NCBI RefSeq assembly: GCF_004353825.1
Contig: NZ_SMNA01000008.1
Coordinates: 62,001-126,000, forward strand
Length of the DNA stretch: 64,000 bases
Direction of reading: 5' to 3'
Source: Occultella glacieicola
Lineage (GTDB): Bacteria; Actinomycetota; Actinomycetes; Actinomycetales; Beutenbergiaceae
The position numbers and the translations under genes are program-made. Shown in pieces: positions 24,340 through 33,435 of the stretch (its first letter is position 1; each line of letters opens with the position of its first letter). Under the pieces are notes generated by a model that did no database searches, was not told where the DNA came from, and worked only from the letters and a program-made list of their open reading frames with translations.

Positions 24340-26598
24340 ATGGACGACACCACAACCACCGGCACCGGGGCCGGTGGGGTGTCGGGTGTGGGTGTGGCGC
24401 TCGCGTCCCGTGCGCATCTGCCCCTGAGTGAGCTGCTGACCGGTTCGCTGGAGGACCAGCTTGTCGCGTTGGAGGCGTTGACCGCGACGATCAATCTTCT
24501 CGATCCGGTCGAGGAGTCCGATCGGTACGGGTCCAGGTTCCTGGGTGGGGCTGCGGCCCGCGCTCACAGGGTCACCGAGGCCCTGACCGGTGCGGTGCTG
24601 GACTGGATGGGCGCCGAGCAGGAGGCCGGGACCTGGGACACCTCCGGCCGGTTCCGCACCTACCCCCACTTCGTCGCGACGACCTACGGGATCTCCGGGG
24701 CCACCGCGCGAGGTCTGGTCTCGTTGGGGACCGGGCTGCGCAACGGTCTGCCCGCGACCCGGCGGCGGTTGCGGTCGGGCCTGATCGGGCTGGACCAGGC
24801 CCAGATCATGCTCAAGACCACCACCACCCAAGCCACCGCCGACGCCCTCCAACTACCCTCCACCCCCGAGAGCGACGGGAACCCCACCGCCGGCACCGGT
24901 GGCACCGGGACTGCCGACTCGCCGGATCCAGATGGTGTGGACAACGCCGAGGGCTCGGTGGGCGTAGATGCCCCCGCTGGCACCGACACACCGGGCACCG
25001 ACGGCACCCACGCGTCGGGCAGTGACGCGCCGGGCAGCGACGTGGCCGTCGGGGCTGTGGGCGTGGGGCGGGTGTCGACGGTGGAGGAGCTCTTGCTCGA
25101 GCACGCCGCGACCCGGCCCCCGGAGGAGTTGCGCCGGTTGGTCAACCACTTCGTGCAGATCGCCGACCCCGACACCACCGATACCGCGCACCGAGCCGCC
25201 TCCGACCGCGAACACCTCACCATCGACCGCACCCTCGGCGGCTACCACGTCGAAGGATTCTTGACGTTGGAGCACGGTCAGTACATCCGCACCGCCCTGG
25301 AAGCACTCATGGGCCCACCCGCAGCCGCAGAGACCCGCACCTCCTCCCAACGCCGCGCCCAAGCCCTCGCCGACCTGGCCCACTTCGCCCTGGACCAGGG
25401 CAAGGTCGGCACCAGCGCCAGCGTCCGCCCCCACCTCGGCGTCCTGATCACCACCCCCGAATTCCTCAACCTCATCAACACCACCGAAACCCAGACACCA
25501 GCCCCGACCAACCCGACCGGCACACCCGACGCGGCCGGCACCGCCGCGGCCGGTGCGGCACCGGTGGCCGACCCCCTGCCCGGACTCGACCCCACCAGCC
25601 CGACCGAGGCTCCCACGCAAACACCCGAGTCCCCGACCGGCCCCGACGGGACAGCTGCGCCCACGCCCGTCCCGCCTGCCGCCGACGCCGCGGCTCCAGC
25701 AGGCCCGACCGAGGCGCCCAGCCAAGCACCCGGGCCCGCGACCGGTCTCGACGGGACAGTTGCGCCCACGCCCGCCCCGCCTGCCGCGGCTGCAGTAGGC
25801 CCGATCGAGGCTCCCACCCAAACACCCGAGCTCGCGCCGGGCCACGACGGCACAGCTGCGCCCACGCCCGGCCCGCCTGCCGCGGCTGCCGCCGACGCCG
25901 CGACTCCAGCCAGCCCGACCGAGGCTCCCACCCAAACACCCGAGCCCGCGACCAGCACCAACGGGACAGCTGCGCCCACGCCCGGCCCGCCTGCGGCCGC
26001 TGCCGCGGACGCCCCGACTCCAGCAGGCCCGAGCGACGCTCCCACACAAACACCCGAGCCCCCGACCAGCCACAACGGCACAACTGCGCCCACGGCCGCC
26101 CCGCCCGCTACCGGCGCACCCACGCCCACTCCCGCCACCGCTCCTGCCGCTCCTGCCACCAAGGACTGGCCCGGGATACTCACCCGCGGACCCGCGACCT
26201 TCACCGACAACACCGGCCCAGTACCCCGCGACCTGCTCGAGCGGATCATCAACTGCTCCGGCGAGGTCTACCGGATAATCTTCAGCCCCGACAACGAGGT
26301 CATCAACCACGGCCGCGCGCACCGGCTGTTCACCCCCTCCCAACGCCGAGCCCTCATCACCCGGGACCGCCACTGCACCGCACCCGACTGCACCGTCCCA
26401 CCCGAACGCACCGAGTCCCACCACGCCCGATGGTGGAGCAACGGCGGCGACACCGACCTCGACCAAGCCGCACTCCTGTGCTACTACCACCACCGCTGGG
26501 TCCACACCCACAACATCACCATGACCCGACAAGCCGGCCGCTGGCACTTCTACCGACACGACGGCACCGAGATCCACCCCACGAACCCCACCTGGTGA
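24340..26598 (+). CDS. DUF222 / HNH endonuclease-domain protein with internal repeats (13E12 type)
   Basis: A 752-residue member of the actinobacterial DUF222-HNH family, to which the mycobacterial 13E12 repeat proteins belong. DUF222 spans about residues 30-370, interrupted at 172-245 by a Gly/Asp/Thr-rich linker. Residues 421-597 hold about five Pro/Ala/Thr-rich repeats of 32-38 residues, each with EAPTQTPE and DGTAAPTP cores. The HNH domain (about 660-725) has zinc cysteines C679 and C684, H694-H695, N701, and C714 with H717-H718. HNH nickase/nuclease activity is expected from the motif; the biological role is unknown. The ATG follows GGAGGTGAGC. Codon use is strongly skewed to ACC, CCC and CAC in the second half. 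Confidence 0.88.
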   Translation: MDDTTTTGTGAGGVSGVGVALASRAHLPLSELLTGSLEDQLVALEALTATINLLDPVEESDRYGSRFLGGAAARAHRVTEALTGAVLDWMGAEQEAGTWDTSGRFRTYPHFVATTYGISGATARGLVSLGTGLRNGLPATRRRLRSGLIGLDQAQIMLKTTTTQATADALQLPSTPESDGNPTAGTGGTGTADSPDPDGVDNAEGSVGVDAPAGTDTPGTDGTHASGSDAPGSDVAVGAVGVGRVSTVEELLLEHAATRPPEELRRLVNHFVQIADPDTTDTAHRAASDREHLTIDRTLGGYHVEGFLTLEHGQYIRTALEALMGPPAAAETRTSSQRRAQALADLAHFALDQGKVGTSASVRPHLGVLITTPEFLNLINTTETQTPAPTNPTGTPDAAGTAAAGAAPVADPLPGLDPTSPTEAPTQTPESPTGPDGTAAPTPVPPAADAAAPAGPTEAPSQAPGPATGLDGTVAPTPAPPAAAAVGPIEAPTQTPELAPGHDGTAAPTPGPPAAAAADAATPASPTEAPTQTPEPATSTNGTAAPTPGPPAAAAADAPTPAGPSDAPTQTPEPPTSHNGTTAPTAAPPATGAPTPTPATAPAAPATKDWPGILTRGPATFTDNTGPVPRDLLERIINCSGEVYRIIFSPDNEVINHGRAHRLFTPSQRRALITRDRHCTAPDCTVPPERTESHHARWWSNGGDTDLDQAALLCYYHHRWVHTHNITMTRQAGRWHFYRHDGTEIHPTNPTW
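25600..26130 (+). repeat. in-frame minisatellite in the HNH gene
   Basis: Five imperfect units of about 96-114 bp encode the Pro/Ala/Thr-rich linker between DUF222 and HNH. Cores GCTCCCACGCAAACACCCGAG and close variants recur; differences are in codon multiples, so the frame is preserved. Confidence 0.85.
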
Positions 26599-26662
26599 TG
26601 GGGAACCCACCATGGCAGTGAGGGCGTCGGGCCTGGGTCATTGGCCGGAACCGCGGAGCCTC

Positions 26663-26710
26663 TGCCCGCGGGGCCGGCCGGTCCGATCGGCCGGAGCGCA
26701 CCTGCGGGCA
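26663..26710 (+). terminator. nested inverted repeats after the HNH gene
   Basis: An inner CCGGCCG...CGGCCGG (26674-26694) lies inside an outer TGCCCGC...GCGGGCA (26663-26710). It could terminate the HNH transcript before hflX. Confidence 0.5.
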
Positions 26711-26808
26711 GGCGCCCCAGCGACGTCGCGGCTCTCAGCGAAATCACTTGGGATCAAGGTCCCTGCGTGCCACCATTGATGTATCAGATTCACCGAGCAA
26801 AGGACACC

Positions 26809-28323
26809 ATGACCGAACGCACCGCCCCGACGACCCCCCGTAGCGACGCACCCCACGGCGACGACGCCCAGGACCGCGCGCAGGACGTCGTCGCACGTAT
26901 CCTGGCTCGGGCGGGCACGGCCATCCAGACGAGCGACGACGGGCCCGGCGACTACGACGGCGAGCAGTTCGACGTCGAGGACCGCTCGGCCCTGCGGCGG
27001 GTGGCCGGCCTGTCCACCGAACTCGAGGACGTCACCGAGGTCGAGTACCGGCAACTCCGGCTGGAGCGCGTCGTGCTCGTCGGCCTGTGGAGCACCGGCA
27101 CCGCCGAGGCCGCGGAGGTCTCGCTGCGCGAACTCGCCGCCCTCGCCGAGACCGCCGGCTCCGAGGTCCTCGACGGACTCCTGCAGCGGCGCAGCGCGCC
27201 GGACCCGGGGACCTACCTGGGCTCCGGCAAGGCGCGCGAGCTCGCCGACCTGGTCGCCTCCACCGGCGCCGACACCGTGATCGTCGACTCCGAGCTCGCC
27301 CCGTCCCAGCGCCGCGCCCTGGAGGACGTGGTCAAGGTCAAGGTCATCGACCGCACCGCCCTGATCCTGGACATCTTCGCCCAGCACGCCCAGTCCCGGG
27401 AGGGCAAGGCGCAGGTGGAGCTCGCCCAGCTCGAGTACCTGCTCCCGCGTCTGCGTGGTTGGGGTGAGTCGATGTCCCGTCAGGCCGGTGGTCGGGTCGC
27501 CGGCGGCGCCGGGATCGGTTCCCGTGGCCCCGGTGAGACGAAGATCGAGCTCGACCGGCGCCGGATCCGCACCCGGACGGCCAAGCTGCGCCGCCAGATC
27601 AAGGCCATGGCACCGTCGCGCGCCACCCGCAGGCACTCCCGCCGCGCGGGCGCGGTCCCGTCGGTCGCGATCGCCGGCTACACGAACGCGGGCAAGTCCT
27701 CGCTGCTGAACCGGCTCACCGGCGCCGGTGTCCTCGTCCAGAACGCGCTGTTCGCGACCCTGGACCCGACCGTCCGGCGCGCCGAGACCCCGGACGGGCG
27801 TACCTACACCCTCGCGGACACCGTCGGGTTCGTGCGGAACCTGCCCACCGAGCTCGTCGAGGCGTTCCGGTCCACCCTTGAGGAGGTCGCCCAGGCCGAC
27901 GTCATCGTGCATGTCGTGGACGCTTCCCACCCCGACCCGGAGGGGCAGCTCGACGCGGTCCGGTCGGTGCTCCGCGACATCGAGGGCGCCTCCGACATCC
28001 CCGAGCTCGTCGCTTTGAACAAGGCCGACCTCGCCGAGCCCGAGACCATCGCGCGCCTGCGCACCCGGGTGCCGGACGCCGTCGCCGTGTCCGCCCGCAC
28101 GGGTGCGGGCATCGAGGAACTGCGTGAGGCGATCGCGCAACTGCTGCCGCACCCCGCGGTGCACGTTGACGTGGTGGTGCCCTACCAGCGCGGAGACCTG
28201 GTGCACCGTGCCCACGTCCACGGGGAGGTGCTCGCGGAGGAGCACACCGAGACTGGGACCCGGCTGGTGGCGCGCGTCGATTCCGAGCTCGCGGCGGCGC
28301 TCGCGGACGCCGTCGCCAGTTGA
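26809..28323 (+). CDS. hflX: ribosome-associated GTPase HflX
   Basis: The 504-residue GTPase splits or rescues stalled 70S ribosomes. The N-terminal HflX domain includes SAPDPGTYLGSGKARELADL and LILDIFAQHAQSREGKAQVELAQLEYLLPRL; a glycine-rich loop (GGRVAGGAGIGSRGPGETKIELDRR) links to the GTPase domain with G1 GYTNAGKSSLLN, G3 DTVGFVRNLP and G4 NKAD. The 80-residue acidic N-terminal extension is longer than in E. coli. The ATG follows AAAGGACACC; about 55 upstream codons of open frame overlap the preceding hairpin and were not used. Confidence 0.95.
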   Translation: MTERTAPTTPRSDAPHGDDAQDRAQDVVARILARAGTAIQTSDDGPGDYDGEQFDVEDRSALRRVAGLSTELEDVTEVEYRQLRLERVVLVGLWSTGTAEAAEVSLRELAALAETAGSEVLDGLLQRRSAPDPGTYLGSGKARELADLVASTGADTVIVDSELAPSQRRALEDVVKVKVIDRTALILDIFAQHAQSREGKAQVELAQLEYLLPRLRGWGESMSRQAGGRVAGGAGIGSRGPGETKIELDRRRIRTRTAKLRRQIKAMAPSRATRRHSRRAGAVPSVAIAGYTNAGKSSLLNRLTGAGVLVQNALFATLDPTVRRAETPDGRTYTLADTVGFVRNLPTELVEAFRSTLEEVAQADVIVHVVDASHPDPEGQLDAVRSVLRDIEGASDIPELVALNKADLAEPETIARLRTRVPDAVAVSARTGAGIEELREAIAQLLPHPAVHVDVVVPYQRGDLVHRAHVHGEVLAEEHTETGTRLVARVDSELAAALADAVAS

Positions 28324-28426
28324 CCGAGCCCTGATCGCACCCGTCCCGAGCCGGGTCAGGCCGCGTTCGTGGCGATGTCGTCCACAAGGCGGAGCGCCGC
28401 AGCGACGGCCTGGCCGGGCGGCGCGA

Positions 28427-28432
28427 TACCGT
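28427..28432 (+). promoter_or_regulatory. -10 box of the DinG-type helicase gene, leaderless type
   Basis: TACCGT ends 7 nt before the GTG start. Confidence 0.5.
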
Positions 28433-28439
28433 CGAGGAC

Positions 28440-30581
28440 GTGCCTGCCGACCCCACCGCGACCGATCCCGACGATGCCCCGACCGTGACGAAGGACAGGT
28501 CGGCCGGCGCTGTCGAGGACGGGGCCACCGTGGGCGATGGCGACGCTTCCGAGGACGCCGGGAGTACCCCGGCCCCGGCTGGACGCATCGGCTCCGGCCG
28601 ACCGACGCCGTCGGACATCGACGCGGTCCTCGACGCGGTCGTCGCCTCCATGGGTGGCGCCCGCCGGGAGGGCCAGCACGAAATGGCCCGGGCCGTGACC
28701 GAGGCGCTCGACGGGACCGAGCACCTGCTCGTCCAGGCCGGCACCGGCACGGGCAAGTCCCTCGCGTACCTCGTGCCCACCCTGGTCAACGCGGTCGCCA
28801 CCGGCGAGCGGGCGATCGTCTCGACGGCCACCCTCGCGCTCCAGCGGCAGGTGATCGGCCACGACCTGCCCCTGGTGGCCGACATCCTCAAGGACGCGCT
28901 GCCCCGGGAGCCCACCGTCGCGCTCCTGAAGGGCTGGCACAACTACCTCTGCCTGCACAAGATCGCCGGCGGCTACCCGGCCGAGGACGACTCGGCGCTG
29001 TTCGCTGAGGCACTGGTGGCGCCGTCGGCCGCCGAGGAGCACCCGCGGGAACAGGACGACTCGCTCGGCGCGCAGGTGGTCCGGGTCCGCGCCTGGGCCG
29101 AGGAGACCACGAGCGGCGACCGCGACGAACTCTTCCCCGGGATCAGCGACAAGGCGTGGCGACAGGTGTCGATCACGTCGATGGAGTGCCTGGGCCAGCG
29201 GTGCCCGCTGCTCGCGGACTGCTTCCCGGAGAAGGCGAAGGCCGCCTCCCGGGAGGCCGATGTCGTGGTCACGAACCACGCGATGCTCGGGATCGCGGCG
29301 TCCGGGTCTCCGAAGGTGCTGCCCGAGCATGAGGTGCTCGTCGTGGACGAGGCGCACGAACTCGCCGACCGGGTGACGGCGCAGTCCACGGTGGAGCTGT
29401 CCGCGTCCTCCGTGGACCGGGCCGCGCGACTCGCCCGCAGGCACGCAGGCCTCGCCCTGCCCGGACTGGATGACGCCGCGAACGCCCTGCGCACCGAACT
29501 CATGGGTGTGCCCGAGGGCCGGCTCCGGTCCGGCATTCCCACGGAGCTGATCGGCACGGTGCGGCTCATCGCGGACGGCGCCCGCGAGGCGATGACCGCG
29601 ATGCGCACCGAGGGCGCCAACGTCAGCGCGGAGCAGGCCGGCGCGAAGAACATGGCCAAGAGCGCGATGCTGATCCTGTTCGAGGTGTGCGACCGGCTCC
29701 TCTCCGAGCGGGTCACGAATCTGCAGGACGTCGTCTGGTGCGAGCGGGGCCGACGCCCAGGGGAGGGCTCGCGGCTCATGGTCGCCCCGTTGAGCGTGTC
29801 CGCCTCGATCAACTCCGAGCTGTTCACCGACCGCGCCGTGGTGCTGACCTCGGCCACGCTCCAGCTCGGCGGCTCGTTCGACGCCACGGCGCGGGCCGTC
29901 GGCCTGCCCGACGGCGGCTACCGCGGCGTGGATGTGGCGTCACCGTTCGACTATGGCAAGCAGGGCATCCTCTACGTCGCGAAGCACCTGCCGGCGCCGG
30001 GCCGGGACGGCACCGACGAGCGGATCCTGACCGAGATCGCCGAACTCGTCGAGGCGGCCGGTGGGCGAACCCTTGGGCTGTTCTCCTCCCGGCGCGGCGC
30101 GCAGCTCGCGGCCGAGGCGATGCGGGATCGGCTCGACACCCCGGTGCTGCTCCAGGGCGAGGACTCGCTGCCGTCCCTGGTGAAGCAGTTCGCCGCGGAC
30201 CCGGCGACGTCCCTGTTCGGCACCCTCTCGCTGTGGCAGGGCGTGGACGTACCCGGGGACTCGTGCCGGCTGGTGCTCATCGACAGGATCCCGTTCCCGC
30301 GCCCGGACGACCCGATCAAGGCGGCCCGGACCGAGGTGGTCGCGGCCCGTGGCGGCAACGGGTTCATGGCCGTCTCGGCCACCCACGCCGCACTCCTGCT
30401 GGCCCAGGGTGCCGGGCGGCTGATCCGGAGCACCACCGACCGGGGGGTGGTGGCCGTTCTCGACCCCCGGCTGCGCACCGCCCGGTACGGCAGCTACCTG
30501 GCCGGGTCGTTGCCACCGCTGTGGCCCACCACCGATCCCGGCCTGGTCCGGGCCGCGCTGCGCCGGCTCGCCGCGAGCTGA
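28440..30581 (+). CDS. dinG: DinG/YoaA-type ATP-dependent helicase
   Basis: The 713-residue XPD-like superfamily 2 helicase has Walker A AGTGTGKS (100-107), the DEAH box at 303-306, and four cysteines placed for the iron-sulphur cluster: C171, C250, C255 and C261. C-terminal helicase motifs include GTLSLWQGVDVPGDSCRLVLIDRIPFPRPDDP and QGAGRLIRS. The first 50 residues are a non-conserved acidic tail. Family members unwind D-loops and R-loops and take part in DNA repair; SOS control is known in E. coli, but I see no LexA box here. GTG start supported by the TACCGT box. Confidence 0.92.
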   Translation: MPADPTATDPDDAPTVTKDRSAGAVEDGATVGDGDASEDAGSTPAPAGRIGSGRPTPSDIDAVLDAVVASMGGARREGQHEMARAVTEALDGTEHLLVQAGTGTGKSLAYLVPTLVNAVATGERAIVSTATLALQRQVIGHDLPLVADILKDALPREPTVALLKGWHNYLCLHKIAGGYPAEDDSALFAEALVAPSAAEEHPREQDDSLGAQVVRVRAWAEETTSGDRDELFPGISDKAWRQVSITSMECLGQRCPLLADCFPEKAKAASREADVVVTNHAMLGIAASGSPKVLPEHEVLVVDEAHELADRVTAQSTVELSASSVDRAARLARRHAGLALPGLDDAANALRTELMGVPEGRLRSGIPTELIGTVRLIADGAREAMTAMRTEGANVSAEQAGAKNMAKSAMLILFEVCDRLLSERVTNLQDVVWCERGRRPGEGSRLMVAPLSVSASINSELFTDRAVVLTSATLQLGGSFDATARAVGLPDGGYRGVDVASPFDYGKQGILYVAKHLPAPGRDGTDERILTEIAELVEAAGGRTLGLFSSRRGAQLAAEAMRDRLDTPVLLQGEDSLPSLVKQFAADPATSLFGTLSLWQGVDVPGDSCRLVLIDRIPFPRPDDPIKAARTEVVAARGGNGFMAVSATHAALLLAQGAGRLIRSTTDRGVVAVLDPRLRTARYGSYLAGSLPPLWPTTDPGLVRAALRRLAAS

Positions 30582-30683
30582 GCGTGTCCGCCGGGGGGCG
30601 GATCGCGCAGTTTGTGGCAGAGGGGAGGGCGAGGAGGCCCGGATAGGCTGGCCGCGACCTGCACGCCAGAGAGGACTCCCGTC

Positions 30684-31661
30684 GTGACACTCGCTTCGGC
30701 CGACGCGGCCACCACCACCCCTGCGGTCTCCACCCTCGCGATCGTCGGCGCCGGTTCGGTGGGGTCCACCCTGGCCTACGCCGCGCTGATCCGGGGCGTG
30801 GCGCGGCGGGTGGTCCTGTACGACCTGAACGGGGCGAAGGTGGGCGCGGAGGCGCTCGACCTCGCCCACGGCATGGCCTTCATGCCGATGGGGGCGGTGG
30901 AGGGTTCGGACGACATCGGGATCTGCGCGGGCGCGGACATGGTGGTGGTGACCGCGGGTGCCAAGCAGCAGCCGGGTCAGACCAGACTCGAGCTCGCCGA
31001 CCGGACCATCACCCTGATGCGCACCCTGGTGCCGCAACTGGTCGCGGTGGCTCCCGACGCGCTGTACCTGATGGTCACGAACCCGGTGGACGTGGTCACC
31101 TATGCCGCACTGAAGATCTCCGGGCTGCCACCACGGCAGATGTTCGGCTCCGGCACCGTGCTGGACACCTCCCGGTTGCGGTACCTACTCAGCGAGCGAT
31201 GCCGGATCGCGGTCCGCAACGTGCACGCCTACATCGTCGGCGAGCACGGCGACTCCGAGTTCGCGCTGTGGAGTGCCGCCAACATCGGCGGGGTACCACT
31301 GCGGGAGTTCGCCGCCGCCACGGGCACCCTGACCGACGCCGACCTGGCCGAGATCGCCGACGAGGTGAAGAACTCCGCCTACCGGATCATCGACGGCAAG
31401 GGCGCGACCAACCATGCCATCGGTCTGGCCGGCGTTCGGATCATCCAGGCGGCGCTGCGTGCGGAGCGGGCGATCCTGCCGGTGTCCAGCCTGCTCGACG
31501 ACTACCTGGGCGTCTCCGACGTGTGCCTGTCCGTGCCGTCCGTCGTGGACCGGGACGGGGTCGGTGAGCGGCTCGAGTTCAACCTCGACTCCTCCGAGCT
31601 CGCCAACCTGCGCGCGAGCGCGGACGAGATCCGCGCCGCAGCCCGGCAGTTCGGCTTCTGA
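30684..31661 (+). CDS. ldh: L-lactate dehydrogenase
   Basis: The 325-residue NAD-dependent enzyme reduces pyruvate to L-lactate. The Rossmann loop is IVGAGSVGSTLAYA; TAGAKQQPGQTR supplies the lactate-type Gln and the mobile-loop Arg; VTNPVDVVTYAALK and the catalytic histidine in IVGEHGDSEF follow. The Gln at the specificity position favours lactate over malate. The GTG start has AGAGAGGA upstream; the frame runs 24 codons further up through non-conserved sequence. It converges on lexA with a 30-bp gap. Confidence 0.95.
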   Translation: MTLASADAATTTPAVSTLAIVGAGSVGSTLAYAALIRGVARRVVLYDLNGAKVGAEALDLAHGMAFMPMGAVEGSDDIGICAGADMVVVTAGAKQQPGQTRLELADRTITLMRTLVPQLVAVAPDALYLMVTNPVDVVTYAALKISGLPPRQMFGSGTVLDTSRLRYLLSERCRIAVRNVHAYIVGEHGDSEFALWSAANIGGVPLREFAAATGTLTDADLAEIADEVKNSAYRIIDGKGATNHAIGLAGVRIIQAALRAERAILPVSSLLDDYLGVSDVCLSVPSVVDRDGVGERLEFNLDSSELANLRASADEIRAAARQFGF

Positions 31662-31691
31662 GCTCCCGCCCGTCGTGGCCGGGACCGAACC

Positions 31692-32450
31692 TCAGACCGA
31701 GCGGAGCACGCTCACGACCCGGCCCAGGATCTGTGACTCGTTGCCGTCGATCGGTTCGAACGCCGGGTTCGCGGGGAGCAGCCACACCTGGCCGGCGCTG
31801 CGCTTGAGGGTCTTCACGGTGGCCTCGCCATCGATCATGGCGGCCACGATCTCACCGTTCTCTGCCACCGACTGCTGGCGCACGACCACCCAGTCGCCGT
31901 CGCAGATCGCGGCCTCGATCATGGACTCACCGACGACCTTGAGCAGGAACAGGTCGCCCTCGCCGACCAGCTGGCGGGGGAGCGGGAACACGTCCTCGAC
32001 CGACTGCTCGGCCAGGATCGGTCCGCCGGCCGCAATCCGGCCGACCACGGGCACATAGGCGGCGCCGGGGTCGATCGCCTGGTCGTCCCGGGACTGGAAG
32101 ATGTTCGCATCACCGTGGACCTGCTGGACCGGCTGGACCGCGTCCGGGGCGATGACCTCGATCGCCCGGGTGGAGATCGGGTCGCGGCGCAGGTAGCCCT
32201 TCTGCTCGAGCAGGTTCAACTGATACTTGACCGAGGACGGGCTCGCCAGGCCCACGGCGGCGCCGATCTCCCGCATGGTGGGCGGGTAGCCCTTGGCCTC
32301 GATGCTCGAACGGATGGAGTCCATGATCTGCCGCTGACGCGCACTGAGGCCGTCGGGGCCCGGGGTGTCCTTGGGGTCGGGGGACTTGGAGCGGCTCGAG
32401 CGGGTCACGGTCTCCTCCAGAGTGGTCGGTTCTGCCTGAGTTTCCGCCAT
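31692..32450 (-). CDS. lexA: SOS repressor LexA
   Basis: The 252-residue LexA represses DNA-damage genes and cleaves itself when RecA is active. The N-terminal winged helix (about 36-95) has [24 protein letters not shown]; the cleavage site is A141-G142 (GRIAAGGP) and the catalytic dyad is S176 (GESMIEA) and K213 (ATVKTL). The start taken gives a 33-residue disordered lead-in, common in actinobacterial LexA; the frame extends another 32 codons across the promoter and is not used. Its own promoter carries a LexA box, so it is autoregulated. Confidence 0.97.
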   Translation of the reverse strand: MAETQAEPTTLEETVTRSSRSKSPDPKDTPGPDGLSARQRQIMDSIRSSIEAKGYPPTMREIGAAVGLASPSSVKYQLNLLEQKGYLRRDPISTRAIEVIAPDAVQPVQQVHGDANIFQSRDDQAIDPGAAYVPVVGRIAAGGPILAEQSVEDVFPLPRQLVGEGDLFLLKVVGESMIEAAICDGDWVVVRQQSVAENGEIVAAMIDGEATVKTLKRSAGQVWLLPANPAFEPIDGNESQILGRVVSVLRSV

Positions 32451-32490
32451 TGTCAGAGGGCGGTGATGTGCTGCTTGCGTGTTCAGGACA

Positions 32491-32531
32491 ACAGTAGGCG
32501 CGATCGGCGGATCTGCAAAACATGTGTTCGA
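32491..32531 (-). promoter_or_regulatory. lexA promoter with SOS box
   Basis: On the minus strand TCGAAC-ACAT-GTTTTG (32516-32531) is a LexA box with one strong and one degenerate half. It overlaps the -35 region, and TACTGT (32491-32496) is the likely -10. Confidence 0.75.
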
Positions 32532-32583
32532 CTGGCGTGTCGACACCCGGACCCCCGCGTGCTACCTTCAGTACAGCCGTTCG

Positions 32584-32599
32584 ACGAACAGTAGTTCTA
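32584..32599 (+). promoter_or_regulatory. SOS box of the LysM-domain gene
   Basis: ACGAACAGTAGTTCTA contains the GAAC-N4-GTTC core of actinobacterial LexA boxes and lies 25 bp upstream of the LysM-protein start. With the lexA box 52 bp away, the divergent region has one LexA site per gene. Confidence 0.8.
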
Positions 32600-32624
32600 T
32601 CCGGACCGACCGAGGAGCCTCCCG

Positions 32625-33320
32625 ATGAGTGCACTGGCCTTCCCCCACGCCGAGCCGCACACGAGCGTCCACGCGGGGACGCGGCGCGCTCGCGGCGCTC
32701 GCCGCCGCCACCTCTCGGCGGTTCCGGGCCGTGGTCACGGCTCCGGCACGGTCAGGGTCGTCGGTTCTCACGCAACCGACGGATCGTCGGCCGTCGCCCT
32801 GGTGGCCTCGCCGGTGCCGACGCCGGGCTCGTTCGTTCCGGCGCCGGGCCGCCGACTCGAGCCGGTCGCTCCAGGGGTCACGCTCGCACCGGCCCTGGCG
32901 CCGGTCCCGCCCCGCTCGCCGGGGCGGGAGGACGTCCCGTCGCGTTCGGTCCGTCGGCCGGTGCGTCGGTCGGACGGCGCACTGCGGGAAACCGCAGAGG
33001 CGGCCGTCGTCGGACCGGCCGCGGTCGGAACGCCGATGCGGCTGACGGTGCGCGGCCGACGCGTGCTCGTGGCGCTCGGCCTGGTGGTCGCCGCCGTCCT
33101 GGGATCGCTGCTCGGCCTGGCGTTCCCGTCTGCGCCGGCCGCTCCGGAGGAGGTCGCCTCGGTCGTCGTCGCGCCGGGGGAGAGCCTGTGGGCGATCGCC
33201 GCCGAGCACGCGGAGCCTGGTGCGGACGTGCGCACACTGATCGACCAGATCGTCGAGCTGAACTCGCTGGAGAGCTCCACGGTCGTGGCCGGCCAGCGGC
33301 TCGACATCCCGGTGGGCTGA
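32625..33320 (+). CDS. LysM-domain membrane protein, probable SOS cell-division inhibitor (DivS/Rv2719c position)
   Basis: The 231-residue protein has a long basic, Pro/Arg-rich cytoplasmic part (1-142), one transmembrane helix (about 143-167, VLVALGLVVAAVLGSLLGL) and an extracytoplasmic LysM domain (about 178-230, VVAPGESLWAIAAEH ... LNSLESSTVVAGQRLDIP). This architecture, together with position opposite lexA and a LexA box, matches the SOS-induced division inhibitors DivS of Corynebacterium and Rv2719c of Mycobacterium. The function is inferred from position and layout; sequence outside the LysM domain is poorly conserved. The ATG follows CGAGGAG. Confidence 0.82.
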   Translation: MSALAFPHAEPHTSVHAGTRRARGARRRHLSAVPGRGHGSGTVRVVGSHATDGSSAVALVASPVPTPGSFVPAPGRRLEPVAPGVTLAPALAPVPPRSPGREDVPSRSVRRPVRRSDGALRETAEAAVVGPAAVGTPMRLTVRGRRVLVALGLVVAAVLGSLLGLAFPSAPAAPEEVASVVVAPGESLWAIAAEHAEPGADVRTLIDQIVELNSLESSTVVAGQRLDIPVG

Positions 33321-33435
33321 CGCCGCATTCCCGCAGCGTGGCACCGGCGTACGACCGGTCCGCCACGCCGGTGACAGTGATCTGCCGGAGTCGTGGAAGT
33401 CGCTTGCATCTGACGCTGCCAGCGCCTAACGTTTC

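Noticed and set aside
25600-26130. Repeat array in the HNH gene as CRISPR or noncoding satellite
   Set aside because: Units vary in length by whole codons and stay in one long reading frame joined to known domains.
24340-26598. HNH protein as a mobile element or homing endonuclease
   Set aside because: No flanking repeats, target-site duplication, integrase or interrupted host gene is visible; DUF222-HNH proteins are usually stand-alone chromosomal genes.
24853-26613. 586-codon minus-strand open frame opposite the HNH gene
   Set aside because: Gly/Arg/Ser-rich repeats mirror the minisatellite; the plus strand has DUF222 and HNH domains and a ribosome site.
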